NCBI GenBank assembly: GCA_003952965.2
Contig: CM025855.1
Location: 33,371,014-33,435,013 of the forward strand
Direction of reading: 5' to 3'
Length of the DNA: 64,000 nt
Source: Morella rubra
Taxonomy: Eukaryota; Streptophyta; Magnoliopsida; Fagales; Myricaceae
Under the pieces are notes generated by a model that was not told the DNA's origin, did no database searches, and saw only the letters and a program-made list of their open reading frames with translations. The translations under genes and the position numbers were made by a program. The stretch's first letter is position 1. Each line of letters starts with the position of its first letter. Shown here piece after piece: positions 1 through 11,704 of this stretch.

Positions 1-79
1 TATTCATGTAATTTTTCTTAATAATCCCAATATTCGGGAAGGGAATGAAGGCTAGTTGGATAGCAGGATGGTTTCTCAC

Positions 80-189
80 CTTGTACCAATCGTTCAGAGG
101 GTCTTATCAGCAGGATGATCCTCCCGCCCACGATTCAACAGAGGAGGCTTCTCGGAATGAGAAAAAACGCTAAAGCTTCTACCTTTAGA
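80..189 (-). pseudogene. Decayed exon 16 of the first beta-galactosidase gene
   Basis: On the minus strand this stretch matches exon 16 of the intact downstream paralogue (12863-12753) in order and orientation. Shared landmarks are the start of the exon (TCTAAAGG against TCTGAAAGG), a central block coding Ser-Ser-Val-Glu, and the end (TGGTACAAG followed by a GTGAG donor). It has lost the first few bases and carries small insertions and deletions, and the frame that matches the paralogue has two consecutive stops (TGA TAA). The acceptor would be CAAAAG at about 190. The alignment is by eye, so the exact indels are uncertain. Exons 17-19 would lie left of the window. Confidence 0.6.
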
Positions 190-1425
190 CTTTTGTGGTG
201 CAGGAGTCATGCACACGATAGTAGTTTTTTCCAGCTTCTCAAAATTCATGAACAACAATCACAAAAAGCAAAATGGACACCGAACCAATCACGACCAACG
301 TGACGAATGAGGGGTTTTGTGATATTCCATACAAGTTTAGGAGTGATGCATAGAAGATCAACCTGATGGTAATTTCTTTTGCACATCAATAGAGAAAAGT
401 GAAGGAGTTTTTGGTTGCTATGGTGTAGTTATCTTTCTATCTCGTTGCTTGCACTTGCGAAATTCTCTTTTACAATCTTCCATGATTTGATACTTTGCGG
501 TATCATACACCTAAAGGACATGTAATTAGTTTGGTAGCTATGGTAGTATGATGCAAAGGCATTGCAAAGAGCTATGTCAAGAAGACGGTACAAGAATATG
601 GTAGGAAGTAACTGAGGGTTACAATGGGAGGTTGCTCGCGTAGTTGCGCGGATGATCGCGCCGTGCACGACGCAAGGAGCTTTAGGAAGAGTACTCGCAC
701 CACTAACAGAATTAAAGAGAGAGAGTCTGTGTAAGTATCTGCTTGTCAGCAGTATACTATTTGGTAGAGACGAGGCGGGGTCGGATAAGGTGGAGTGGTG
801 TCGTGGGATCGGGTAGAGTTTGAAGAGAGTAATACAGGTAAAGGTGGCAAGACAGGTGTGTGGTTGAAGTCGACCGGCTTAAATCGTACAGCTGATCTAG
901 TTCGGTGAAGGCTGATGGGAAATGCCGAGTGAGGGGGGTGGATTCTCTCCGAGTAAGCAAAAATGGCACCAACCAATCACCCCTTATTTCTTCCTCCTAC
1001 CCAGAGGGGTAGGAGAATTCTTTCGTTTCGCTGTTTAGGCGTTTTCTTACAAAGGGAATCCTTAAAGCCAATAAGCTTGGTTCTGGGGAGTCACTGACCA
1101 ATAACTGTTAAAACCTCATTAATCATACATGATATGATGCTTTATACAATGTAGAAACTGTTCCAAGTGCGTGTTGAATGACATTTTTTATCTTACTTTC
1201 ACGGTCTACCTGAAATCACGAGTATTGGGATTTATTTACGTAAACCATTCAAGAAGTTAACGTAAAGAACTGTTCTGCGTCAACTACAAAATCAGTCTGT
1301 TCTGGCTTATGTACCTAATTAGTGGGTTTCCTTATGACTCGTGCTGCTGGAGTGCTGGTAACTTTTGAATTCCAGTTATTTCAATACATTTGGGATTAGT
1401 ACAGCAGGGTATGGAGGTAACAAAC
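190..1425. other. Gene-free stretch between exon 15 and the exon 16 remnant
   Basis: The intact paralogue has 403 bases between these exons; here there are more than 1.2 kb. I see no coding similarity. A short imperfect palindrome (TCCTACCC facing GGGTAGGA) lies at about 992-1014. The extra length suggests an insertion, but I could not find terminal repeats that define it. If intron 15 were retained, translation from exon 15 would stop within about ten codons. Confidence 0.35.
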
Positions 1426-4400
1426 CTTGTAGGACCATTTCCATCTTGACATGTCCCATGTTCCAGCATTGACACCTTCCAATGTGACTGGGCCAAGAAT
1501 CCCAGCAATCCATGTCTCAAAATGCAGGCCGATATTCTGAAATTCTATAAAAAAAAAAAAAAACAGATAAGATGAATAGAGTGTGAGGTTCCCCTGCTAC
1601 CAAGAATGCTCTGCATAAGAGTAGAATGATCAGGAAAGCGAACAGTGACCTGGAGGCCAACAGTAGCGCCTAAGAGAGCAATCTTATTGACACCGGCTTT
1701 CAGGTTCACTTTGGCACTAAATGTTAGTTTTGGATTTCCTGCTCCCCCATAAGCAGTTCCTAATACAGAATAGAAGATAAGTTAAAAAAGCATTGTGATT
1801 GTTCAAGGTAAACTCAGACGCACTAGGCTTTATTTGCCATATAACTTCTCTTGTAAAGGTAGAGTGTGTACCAACTGATTGACCGTTGACAAAAACTTGC
1901 AAAGCATGGCCTGCTGATGCAACAGTGAGGACAGGAAGGTTTCCAGTCTTTAGAAATCCTTCATCTCCTCCTATGGTGACGCTGTTGAGGCAAAAGTAAA
2001 TCCAAAAGTGATTAGCAGTAAGAACAATGATAGCTTGACAACTCTTCTAAATTTGTCTGACACAAATTCCAAAGCTAATCACTATTGGGTCAAAATGACT
2101 CTTCCAAAGCTAATCACTATTGGGTCAAAATGACTCACTCTGTCATGTACCACAAATAGTCCGTTGTGTCCCAGGTGACACTCAGTTGCTCCCTTAACCC
2201 ATCTGCTGTGAATGAACCTGTATCAGCAGCAGTGGCAACTTCCTCAGTGTATGACTGCCACCAGAATGCTCCACCTCCCACAGGCACCATCTTCATATGC
2301 AAGCCAGGCACACGGACCTGAACAAAAAAGTTTAATCTGATGTCAAGGTCTACATAAGAAGACCACTTTTGCAATGTGGAAACTCCAGAATCACTACTTG
2401 CACCACCTCCTTTAGGTCTCAAACTTAACATACTCGGATCGAAGCCAAAATGGTAGATTATCCCTAATTGTGATCTTCATGGAAAGCTTGCCTTGTAGAA
2501 TCTATAATTCCTCTTGGAAAGATGACAAATAAGTAGCCATAAGCCCAATCATTTGTTTCTTACCTTTGCAGTGTTAAAAGTTTCAGTTTTGCAGTCTGGG
2601 AGAATGCTGATGGACCAAGCAGGCAGATCATATCGACCATTTCCGAAGCTCACTGTTACAGGATATACTTGGTCGTAGTTTGCTAGAAATGCAGCACAAT
2701 TCCCAGATTTTGGCTTGAAAACATGAGCCTTGTAACAAACAGATTTGTGAACCGAAATTAGTACCAAATGAAGAACTCGATTCTAGTGTTTCGTATTTAG
2801 AAGTTGAGTAATCTGAACAGGAGGAAACCTCTTGATTCTTCCCAAGCCATATCACAGAGGGATTTGAGGAGACTAGAGCTTGTTCAGAAAGCTTGATGGC
2901 TCTGTGCAAGTCTCTCAAATGGGTATATTTTGGCTCTCTAGGTAGTCCTGGCATAAAGTGTACATAAGCAATTTTAGATGAAATCTTGGCAGAAAGAGAC
3001 CAAAAACTCTGCTGGAATTATTGCTACTCCTGAAGAACTTACCGTACTCATCGATTGGAGCGTCGTAATCGTAACTTGTAGTTATAAATGGACCCCCAGA
3101 AGTCCTGCCGAAGTTCGTTCCTCCATGATACTTTAAATGAAAAATGGACCAAAATTTTTTTTTTAAAAAAAAATCTCTGAGCATGAATTATTTTAATGGA
3201 AAGCTATTGCATGAATTTTACTCCTAAATATTAGGAAGGATATATGGACTTACCATATAATAGTTAAAAAATGTTCCGTTGTTTTGTACGAACCTCGTCA
3301 CTGCAAAGGCCAAGTCTTCTACCAACCTATATGGACTTGGACCACCAAAATTCTGTAACCTGGGTGCAAATTAGATTTACATAGGGAATCAATCAGATTA
3401 CAACACTAAACCCATGGGGATTTGACAACTGTGACTATATTTAATTACAAATTGAAGAAAATAATTAGCCTAATTCGTTAATTGGAGATATTTGCGTGAC
3501 TTACCAACCAGTCCAAACTTCTGTCCACATTTTGGGTTTGTAGTTCTTATTTGGAACGAAGTCCTCACAGTAGAAACCATTGCAGGTGTTTATCTGTGAT
3601 ACACATATCAAGAACACACTGATTAAGACAGGGTTAAATATTTCTAGGGATAAATTTTGCACCCGGTAATTATGGATCCTAATATTTTGTACCTAGACTA
3701 CCACTTTTGTTACGTTTCATTTGTCATGTATTTATTTTAGAGACTTTGCAACCTTTGTCAATTTTCCAAAGTTATTTTTGGCATCTAAAAATGACAATTT
3801 TGCCCTTATTTTTTAGCAACCAAAATGATGATTTTACCTTGTAATGGTGGGGTGAAATCGTCATTTTAGATGCTATAAAATAACTTTCTGTCCAAAATAA
3901 CGAAAATTCTAATGAAGGGTGCAAAAGCTCTAATTAATACATTGTGTGAATGAAAAGTAAAAAAAGTAATAGTCTCGGCTGCAGAGTGTGAGGTTCTCGA
4001 TAATTAAAGAGTGTAAGTATATTTATCTCATATTTTTATGGCATGCATGTGCATAATAAAGAAATATAAATATGTGTAGCTTAATTTTCATAATAAAGAA
4101 AAATAAATATGTGTAGAGGAAACGTATACAATTGGATCCGGTGCGTCGCCTTGCTTGCACATGACCCATGGCACTCCAGTGCCAAGACCCACAGCCATGC
4201 CGGCTGCCCATTTCGTGTAAGCAACTCCTGGCCGACCAATTTGGTATTCCACTAGCTCGTATTCATTCTCTATCTGCCATAACAATGTGTTGTACGCGAA
4301 GATTACTAATACCACACGAAAAGAAATCATGACATGCATATATGCTAACGAAACAATCAACAAGTTCCTCAAGAATTGTAGGCTCAAAGGGGCCGACCTA

Positions 4401-5961
4401 ATTATATTGTGATATATATGCATACATTTCTACACAGAAATGTGTTTAATGTTTTGGTTTATGTATGAAGAGTGCACGAATGTTCATAAAACATCAGTCT
4501 TAAACATGGGGTGGCACTTTCGTTCCCAAGTAAGTGATCTCCTTCGTGAACTAAGGTCAGCTGTTAAATGATGAATTAAAATTTTCTACAATTCTCTATC
4601 TGAATTGCTCAGTACAATTTGAAGAGAAACAGATAGAACAATCGTAAAATAGTATAAGGCTCACATGTTGTACCAATAGATATATGCTGGTCCTTCAATG
4701 ATGATCAGGCTTGTGCAGACGAAATATTGCAAGACGTGTATGTATAATTAACTATACTAATTAAGATGGCAGCAGCCATATTAATAAAGAGGTGCAACTA
4801 CCAATAATTAAGAATTTGGAGAAATTAAAACTAGTATTATCCTGATGGCAGGCCGAATATAGTTAATATCATTTTCTGTCTCCTATTGGTATCTCTTACG
4901 TACCTGGCTTAGAATTATGGGGCCTCCTTGAGGTTCAAACAAGTTTTCTGCCTTCATCATACCGACAATCTTCTGGGTAAACCTCTGCATTTCTGTCTTT
5001 AATGCGACATGTCGTATTCAAGATTAGTTGGTTAAAATCAGAAGATCACGAGCATCAACTGAAGATAAAGATATAAATTTTTCAGATGCAGTAGAGCATT
5101 TTTACAAGCACCAAACCTTGAATGCCTCATTGTCCGTTCTAAAGACAATTCCAGGAATATACTTCAGCCAAACAGGAAAGCCCCTAAACAAGTTGATCAA
5201 CAACACAGGTACACAAGAATTTATAACCTCAGGTCCAGCTTGTCAGAAAATTTATTTGCCGTATGATTTTTCAGCTCTATTTACACAGAACAGTTATAAA
5301 TGCTTACCCAAAATTCCATTCAGCACATGAATAAGGACCGATTCGAAGGTGGACATAAAGACCAGCTTGTTGGACTTGTTTTATGAAGCGAACTAGATCA
5401 AACCTCCCCTCGAAGTTATACTGAAACACATGGCCGGAGATCTCAGAAAGGAGTCGAGTTTTTTTATTTAGAACAAAAATCAGAAGCACTACTATTAAAT
5501 GAGGACAATATATATATATATATATGCAGTTGTGGGTTTACTTGTCCTCGAGAAGGCTCATGCCCGTTCCAGAAGACATAGGTCTGGATGACATCCAAGC
5601 CTCCAGCTTTAGCCTTCTGAATAAGGCCAGGCCACATCTGCAGCCACCAGAGAAACCATAAAGCAATGATCAAAGAGAACACAAATTAAGAGTACAATAT
5701 ATAGAATGGAAGATATACAAGAAGAAGAAGAAGAAGAAGCAGCTAAGGAGTATAAGTTTGCATCAATCATGGCACCTCAGGTGTGCTTCGCGGGTAGTGA
5801 ATGGACCCTGATATAAGAATTCTCCTTTTTCCATTGATGACTATAGCTTTGTTGTCGTAGGAGACGGTGGCTGCTACAGCTAAAACGTCCCACGAGAATA
5901 GGATTACCATGCAAAGCAGATAACTTCTTAATGTTCCTGACGCTATAACTTTTGACTCCAT
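1426..5961 (-). CDS. BGAL: Beta-galactosidase (GH35), exons 1-15, 3' part damaged
   Basis: Predicted secreted exo-beta-galactosidase acting on cell-wall galactans. Exons: 5961-5776, 5637-5542, 5420-5308, 5183-5117, 4996-4904, 4273-4130, 3593-3505, 3359-3254, 3130-3043, 2947-2829, 2728-2564, 2317-2139, 1981-1872, 1759-1650, 1536-1426. All join in phase with GT-AG introns and give 592 open codons. A signal peptide covers about residues 1-31, followed by [12 protein letters not shown]. The GH35 motif [13 protein letters not shown] places the expected acid/base at Glu189, and MWTE places the nucleophile at Glu258. The residue after NEY is Glu, where the paralogue has NEFG. The usual C-terminal lectin lies beyond the decayed exon 16, so a full-length protein from this locus is doubtful. 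It is a tandem paralogue of the gene at 11705-17152. Confidence 0.85.
2067..2136. repeat. 35-bp perfect tandem duplication in intron 12
   Basis: The 35 bases at 2067-2101 are repeated exactly at 2102-2136, just inside the donor of intron 12 of the first beta-galactosidase gene. The donor GTGAGT itself begins at 2138, so the first intron bases TGAGTC lie in or beside the copy. A recent local duplication with no visible effect on the exon. Confidence 0.9.
3646..3936. mobile_element. Foldback (MITE-like) repeat in intron 6
   Basis: The two halves are inverted copies of each other. The left arm has TTTTGCACCC and GGCATCTAAAAATGAC; the right arm has TCATTTTAGATGC and GGGTGCAAAA in reverse orientation. 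This arm structure fits a small non-autonomous DNA transposon. It carries no ORF. The ends are approximate and I did not find a clear target-site duplication. Confidence 0.5.
5512..5526. repeat. (TA)n microsatellite in intron 2
   Basis: Alternating TA run within intron 2 of the first beta-galactosidase gene. A GAA triplet run lies in intron 1 at about 5721-5738. Both are simple repeats of no obvious function. Confidence 0.7.
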
Positions 5962-6145
5962 GCTTCCGTATCAGCCTAGAGAAAAGAACAGAACAATATA
6001 TAAAAGAACAAAAAGCCTCAACTCTTTCTCCAATTACTTATTCCGGTCCCTTAAAGTGTATTTTTACAGTATATGAGCGAGAGAGATCAGAGAGAGAGAG
6101 CGAGAGGGAGGGATGTGGATTAAGGTATAAGGTTGGATGGTGGGG

Positions 6146-6152
6146 ATTTATA
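6146..6152 (-). promoter_or_regulatory. Probable TATA box of the first beta-galactosidase gene
   Basis: TATAAAT on the minus strand, about 185 bases upstream of the ATG at 5961. Between them lies a CT-rich leader (GA-rich on the plus strand, about 6074-6117), a common feature of plant 5' untranslated regions. Inferred from position and sequence only. Confidence 0.4.
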
Positions 6153-6159
6153 AGAGCAA

Positions 6160-8123
6160 GGATGACAGTGACCATGCATGGTTTTTTATCACGCAACTCC
6201 ATTTGACGTGGAATATTGTGCAATTTGTTCCTTATCCTTATTGCCTATTCTTGTGCTTTTTCCTGCAGGTTTTGGTTCATTATTTCATATTTCCTCCCTT
6301 AAGTTTGGACAAAATCCTAACTTGCCCATTCAAGCAGGAGATCAGCCTTCATTCAATCTCCCGTACTAATCTCTCACGAACTCAGAGCGCAATACCCGGC
6401 GTTTTTCTCGCGAAAAGGACCGGAAAGAGAAAACTTTGAACCCAAATTCCAATCTCAACATTAATACCAAACAAATTATTTATGGAAGTACTTTTTTTTT
6501 CCCTTTTTTTCACGAATATACATTTTACATATTCATGAAGTTGTACTTCATATCCTTTATGCAAGAAAGTTCTGTACGTACCGTTAAAATACACATGACA
6601 AAATTAGGGTATACATTAAAGATAAGGATCTATACATACCAAAAAAGCCACGTAATAATTTTTCTCGGATATGCTCATCAAGACTATAGGATAGAGACAG
6701 AGGACATGTTGAGATGGGAATATACATCTAATATCTTAATGTCTGCGGTCGTTGGAAATGATATATCAAGCGAAGAAAGCAACAGACAATTGGCTGTTAG
6801 GTCAAATAAAAAAAGAAAATTATTTAGACCACATGATCTTTAATTGATCAAATAATTAAAACACAAGAAAATTATTTAGAATATATGATCCAGAACACCG
6901 CTATTAGTTGGTAAGGGTCCATCAAGACGACTCAAATGACGAGAACAAGATTAATTAGTTGAACCGATTTAGTATAATATATATATATATATATCCATTA
7001 TTCTTGCGAGCATTCATTTTACCCATTAAATAAAGAAAAACATTACATTCTGAACTCTCTAATTAACTATCATAGGTCCATATGTTATATTTAAGATTCG
7101 GCCATGCCTGGAGTACAAAAGGTAAACCAGAAGATAACAAAGAGGTCTCACCCGCCGACGGCAACTATCATAAAAGAAACTGGGAAAACCATGAGACTGG
7201 ACCGTTGAAAATGCCGTGCCCCCAGCTGGTAACTAAGAAACGAGATGAATATATACATAGTTTAATTTATCAGCCCGTGACTAGCTAGCTAGCTAGCTAG
7301 ATTGGTCCTCTGCCCGAATAACGTGTATGAAACATTATTTGACTTGAGCATTTATTAAGTACACACATGGAATGGCCCTTTTTCTAGAAGAGAATAATGT
7401 ACCAAAGATTTGTTTGGTACCCACAATCCTTAGGAAGTCAATATTTCTTTTTTTCTTTTGGCTTTTTATCTTAGTTTGTCGGCTGTAGTGTGATGAATAA
7501 ATAATTACGAGAGTTTTAAATATATAGTTAAATGGAATCGTACATATTATGATTAATTTGTCCTACTATATCTGAACTATTAAATGACCTCTAATACGTA
7601 CTTAATTTGCTCGTGAGTAAATTGGTTTAGGAAATCTGTTCTATTTATTTATTTTTGTCTTGTTTTGGTCTGAGATTATTTTTTCTAGGCCAAAGTTTCA
7701 CTGTTGGCCCTTTAACATCTTCGGCTTTGTGACTACAACGGAATAGGGAACCTTTTAAATAGAACGTGATTCTCTCTTAAAGACTAGTTTTCAAATGAGT
7801 TTGATAAGACGGATAGAGGATTTATTTCAACAAATCAAATAATTTACGATCATCTACTTTATTATGAGAATTATTATAATTTTTACAGAAAAATTATTAC
7901 GTGAAGGCTAATTATTCATTAACGAGCCTTTGGAATCAGTTCTCCGTTTAAATAGTGCAATTTTTTTTTTGGCGCGAACTATACCGTACGGTTGTGTTTT
8001 CTCGTCTCTGTAACCGTGGCCACAGTACCAGAAGTGACCGGTCTCTTCGCGAGGCTCGCTTCGCACCTGAAAACCCTAAATCAAGAGCAAGAAGAAGAAG
8101 AAGAAGAAGTTCTCGACCGCTCG
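6160..8123. other. Intergenic region between two divergent genes
   Basis: AT-rich DNA between the minus-strand beta-galactosidase start (5961) and the plus-strand gene start (8124), so it should hold both promoters. It contains an (AT)n run at about 6977-6993 and a repeated GCTA run at 7281-7300. A GAA-triplet run at about 8089-8108 falls in the leader of the plus-strand gene. I see no coding exon. Confidence 0.5.
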
Positions 8124-11100
8124 ATGTCGATGTTGAGCCACTCTCTGAACCTCGACGGAGATTCTAGTTTTAGGGTTTTGGACACCGCACTATCCCTAAT
8201 GTGCATCAAGGCTCCTCAGGTTTAGCTCTTTCTGAGCGCCAATTTTAGAGGCTTTGAGAGAGTGTTGTATTCTAGCTTCTTGTTTGTGTAATTGTGTGTC
8301 TTCTTCTCGTTTAGGTTTTCAATTCGATGCTACAGTATTTGGTCCAGACGATTGTTACAGGTTTGTTGTCGTCGATTTCTTGTAAAGTGTTTAGCGTTCA
8401 GAAAGACGAGGTTTTGCGGGTCGGGAGTTCTTTTTCGCGCCATGATTGCATTGAACTCATCGAAGCCTGCGCCTATGTCACCCGGAATTTGGAGGGACAC
8501 GGTGAGTTTTGTTAAATTGGAGAAAGTATATCTTCCCCAATTCTTCATTTGTAGTATAGGTCTTAGACTTGGGAATATATGTCTTAAAGCAGTGGTTTCA
8601 GCATCTTGTTACCGATACTTGTTACCATCAGCTCCTGTTCTTGATCATAAATCAATTGGCGCGAGAAGCATAGCAGTCTCACAGATTCTATGCCATTTTC
8701 CCAGTAAGTTCTCCCTTAAGAACCATGAAGTTCCATTCAGGTTTGCTGTGACTAGAGTTATTCCTACTGGGAAGGAAAGGGAGGGAGGGGGTTAAGGGTG
8801 CATTAGATCAGGCAAAAATTCCTTTCACTTTGATATCAATGTTAAACATCTTGATTCCATGGGTGTCAGGGTCTCCAGACAGGATGTCAACGCAATAGAT
8901 ATACCCAAACTGGGGTAAAATAACAAATGGGAAATCTGAGCGTGCTTTGCACAAGTGATCTTAGTTTTCCAACTTATTTCAATCTTCTTTTTCCTTTGGG
9001 GTGTGTTGAGTTTTGCGATTAGTTTTTCAACATGGATAAATCGCTCTATTTAATATGAAAGTCTTAGAAATTCTGGTGACATCATTTGCATAAAATTTTG
9101 TCTGTCTTCTACCTCTCTTAAAATCACAACATTACTACAAGTTCATCACACTTTTTGATTTAGTTTTCGTTTATATGTCAACCTTTTGCAGGTTGATGTT
9201 CTGGTATCTTGACCCGTTACCTCTAAAGCGTGATCTTTTGAAGATTTTTCAAGACATTGTTGAGAGGCCTTTCATTTCTTTGAATGAGGAACTTCATGAG
9301 AGGATGGATTGGCGCTATATAATCATATGCTTGGTACTTTCCCCCATTATGTTTATCGAGACCACAGCCTTGTAACATAGCTGGCTTCTAGTGACGTGAG
9401 TAGGTATTTCTTGATCACCTGAATGCTTCAGCTCTTCGCCTTGTTGATTGTTTTCTCCATACTCCTGGAAGGAATCAAAATATTGGTTGACGTTGTTTCT
9501 GCATGCATCATACTTCTTATGTGCTTGTTGCCTTCTAATAACTTCTATGGTTGTCCCATTGTGATTTTGGATAGTGTTTGTAAATAACTTTGCGTGTATT
9601 AACCTTTCACTTGAACTTTTAGAGGTCGCAGTACATGCCTTGGTTTGGGAACAATTGTTGCATACTGTAAACGAATTTTTGAGATTTCGTTATTTAATTT
9701 TTATGGCTAAAGATAAGAATGAAATCTTATTCCTTCTTACGAAAATGTGCCATAAATAGTGAATGCTCAAACTAACTATCTCATCTAATCCCGTTTTCTA
9801 ACTTACACGTACAACAGGGGTCTGGCCTCCGTACAAGAGTTTCTAACGCAGTTGGTCTCAGTAATACTCGATATTATCTCCAGACCAACCTGGTGGGGCA
9901 TATCAGTGGAATTGGGCTCGAAGCTGCCTTTTTCTAATGCATATCTTCCCTACAATCACCATTTACTAAGGACCTTAGCCGGACCATTATCCTCTGAAAG
10001 TCTTCTGCATTTAACGTCCTCTGTAAGCGAACCAGTTTCTTGGGCTAGAAGACATTTTGTTTTTCCAATGGAGATTGAAACAATTGATCACAAATCTTCT
10101 AGGTAAATTATTATCCAATTGGTTCACAAGAAAGCAATATAGAGTTTTACACCATCTTAATCCAACTTCCACAACTCATCTTTGAAATGTTGCATAGCAG
10201 GGCTTTGGCAATCGACTTCCTGGATTGGTTCGATTTTGCTTCTGTCTTACTCTTCTATGAGGAAAGTCTTTCAGACAATGTTCCTTCAAAATTCCGATTG
10301 TGGACAGCTGAAATTGGAGAAACTCATCAAATGGAAGCACCTTCTTATGATGCGTCTGCAGCAAGGTACATCGGATGGATTCTGAGCCCCATTAGTAAAT
10401 CTAATCAGGACTCGCTTGTGGATTCTTTAACTAAAATATCAGAGTCCTGTAGGCTCAAACAATGTAATTCAGTTTCACATGACAAAGAAGCAGCTGGTTG
10501 CAATAAGAGACAAAAAAAACCCAAATTTTTTGACAAGGATTATACTCTCGCAAAAGATAATGATTGTCAAACCATTGGACTCTGGCTCAAAGAATTTGAA
10601 GACAGAACCATGTGGTACTGGAATAGAACCGTCAATACTCCTGCTTCTTGTGAGGCAAAACCATCCTATAGTCTTAGCTTCCAGCCAAATCCGTCTTTTA
10701 GAAGAATCCCATTAGGCATCTTGATAGGATGTTCGAATTATATTGATGAAGATGGATGCCAGATGCTGCTACATTATGCAGCAACTGGTAGAGTACTTCC
10801 TTTAATAAATACCAAGAGCACTAAATTGAAGCATGTAAAATGGAGCCCTGTAGGATGGGATGGTTCAGTTAGATGGACGGATAAATGTACTAAAAGGGAG
10901 GCTGCAGCAGGTGCCCGTCTTGTCTTCAGATTAACAGATACAGTTGAGAGCATGTCTGATCTATTATTCGAAAGTGAAGAGAGCAGACTGCAGTTCATTT
11001 TCCGGGTGAAGTTAAGGGCTTGCAAGTACTTGATTAATTGTATCAAGAGGATAATCCATCTCACGATTGAGGAAGATGGAGCCCTGGTGCTGGTGGATCT

Positions 11101-11236
11101 GAGCAATAGGTTGGTAAAGTGGAAGCATCAAGGGCAAGAAGTATCACAGGTTGACAAAGATCTAGATGCTATTATTAATGGCTTGGGTCATAAACTGTTC
11201 CTTCTGAGAAGGTTCTGTAAAGCAATAATCCCCTAA
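8124..11236 (+). CDS. Unrecognised plant protein, six exons, with an in-frame stop in exon 4
   Basis: I do not recognise the family. Exons: 8124-8219, 8315-8501, 8560-8740, 9192-9395 or 9192-9371, 9818-10102, 10201-11236; every junction is GT-AG and keeps phase. With the strong donor at 9396 (GTGAGT), exon 4 carries TAA at 9373-9375, cutting the protein at 215 residues. A second donor (GTAACA) at 9372 removes the stop together with eight codons in frame and gives 654 residues. Start chosen at the first in-frame ATG, followed by MSMLSHSLN. The protein is leucine-rich and probably helical, with no signal peptide and no motif I can name. The last exon (345 codons) has a basic patch near NKRQKKPKFF and a conserved-looking GILIGCSNYIDEDGC. 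The gene ends 469 bases from the convergent beta-galactosidase. It could be an active gene or a young pseudogene. Confidence 0.65.
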
Positions 11237-11704
11237 TCTATGTAGAGCTTGTTCTGTGGGGTCATTATTATCTCCTATAAGAGTGAACAGGTTCAAAAAA
11301 AAAAAAAAAAAAAAACAGAAATTGACAAAATAATATGCTCTTCAAAGGCTAGTATTATTATTTCCAATTTATTCGTACAAGGAAACTGCATTCCCAGAGA
11401 AATGTTACTGAACAATCAAAAAGCAAGTTGAGATTTTCCTGTCTTAATTTGTTGAGACCGTGTCGTAGTAAACCCTATGTGTAAAATATAAAGCTACATT
11501 TGCCAAATGACATCTTGCCTATACAGATTTCAGCATCTTTGATGCCTGTTTAGGATCATCTCGACTATCTACATTCGACTTTGACCAGGTGGTGTGCCAC
11601 ATGACTACACACTCGTGCCCTGACGCAAAGTCGACTCAATTGCTTTGACCAATCTAGGATTTTTAAGTGCTTTATTCTGGAGATGAACTACTTGCTCGTT
11701 ATAT
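11237..11704. other. Convergent 3' region
   Basis: Space between the stop of the plus-strand gene (11236) and the stop of the minus-strand beta-galactosidase (11705). It must hold both 3' untranslated regions. It contains a homopolymer A run at about 11296-11315 and no other structure I can support. Confidence 0.5.

Noticed and set aside
10774..11106. 110-codon minus-strand frame
   Set aside because: Antisense shadow of exon 6 of the plus-strand gene.
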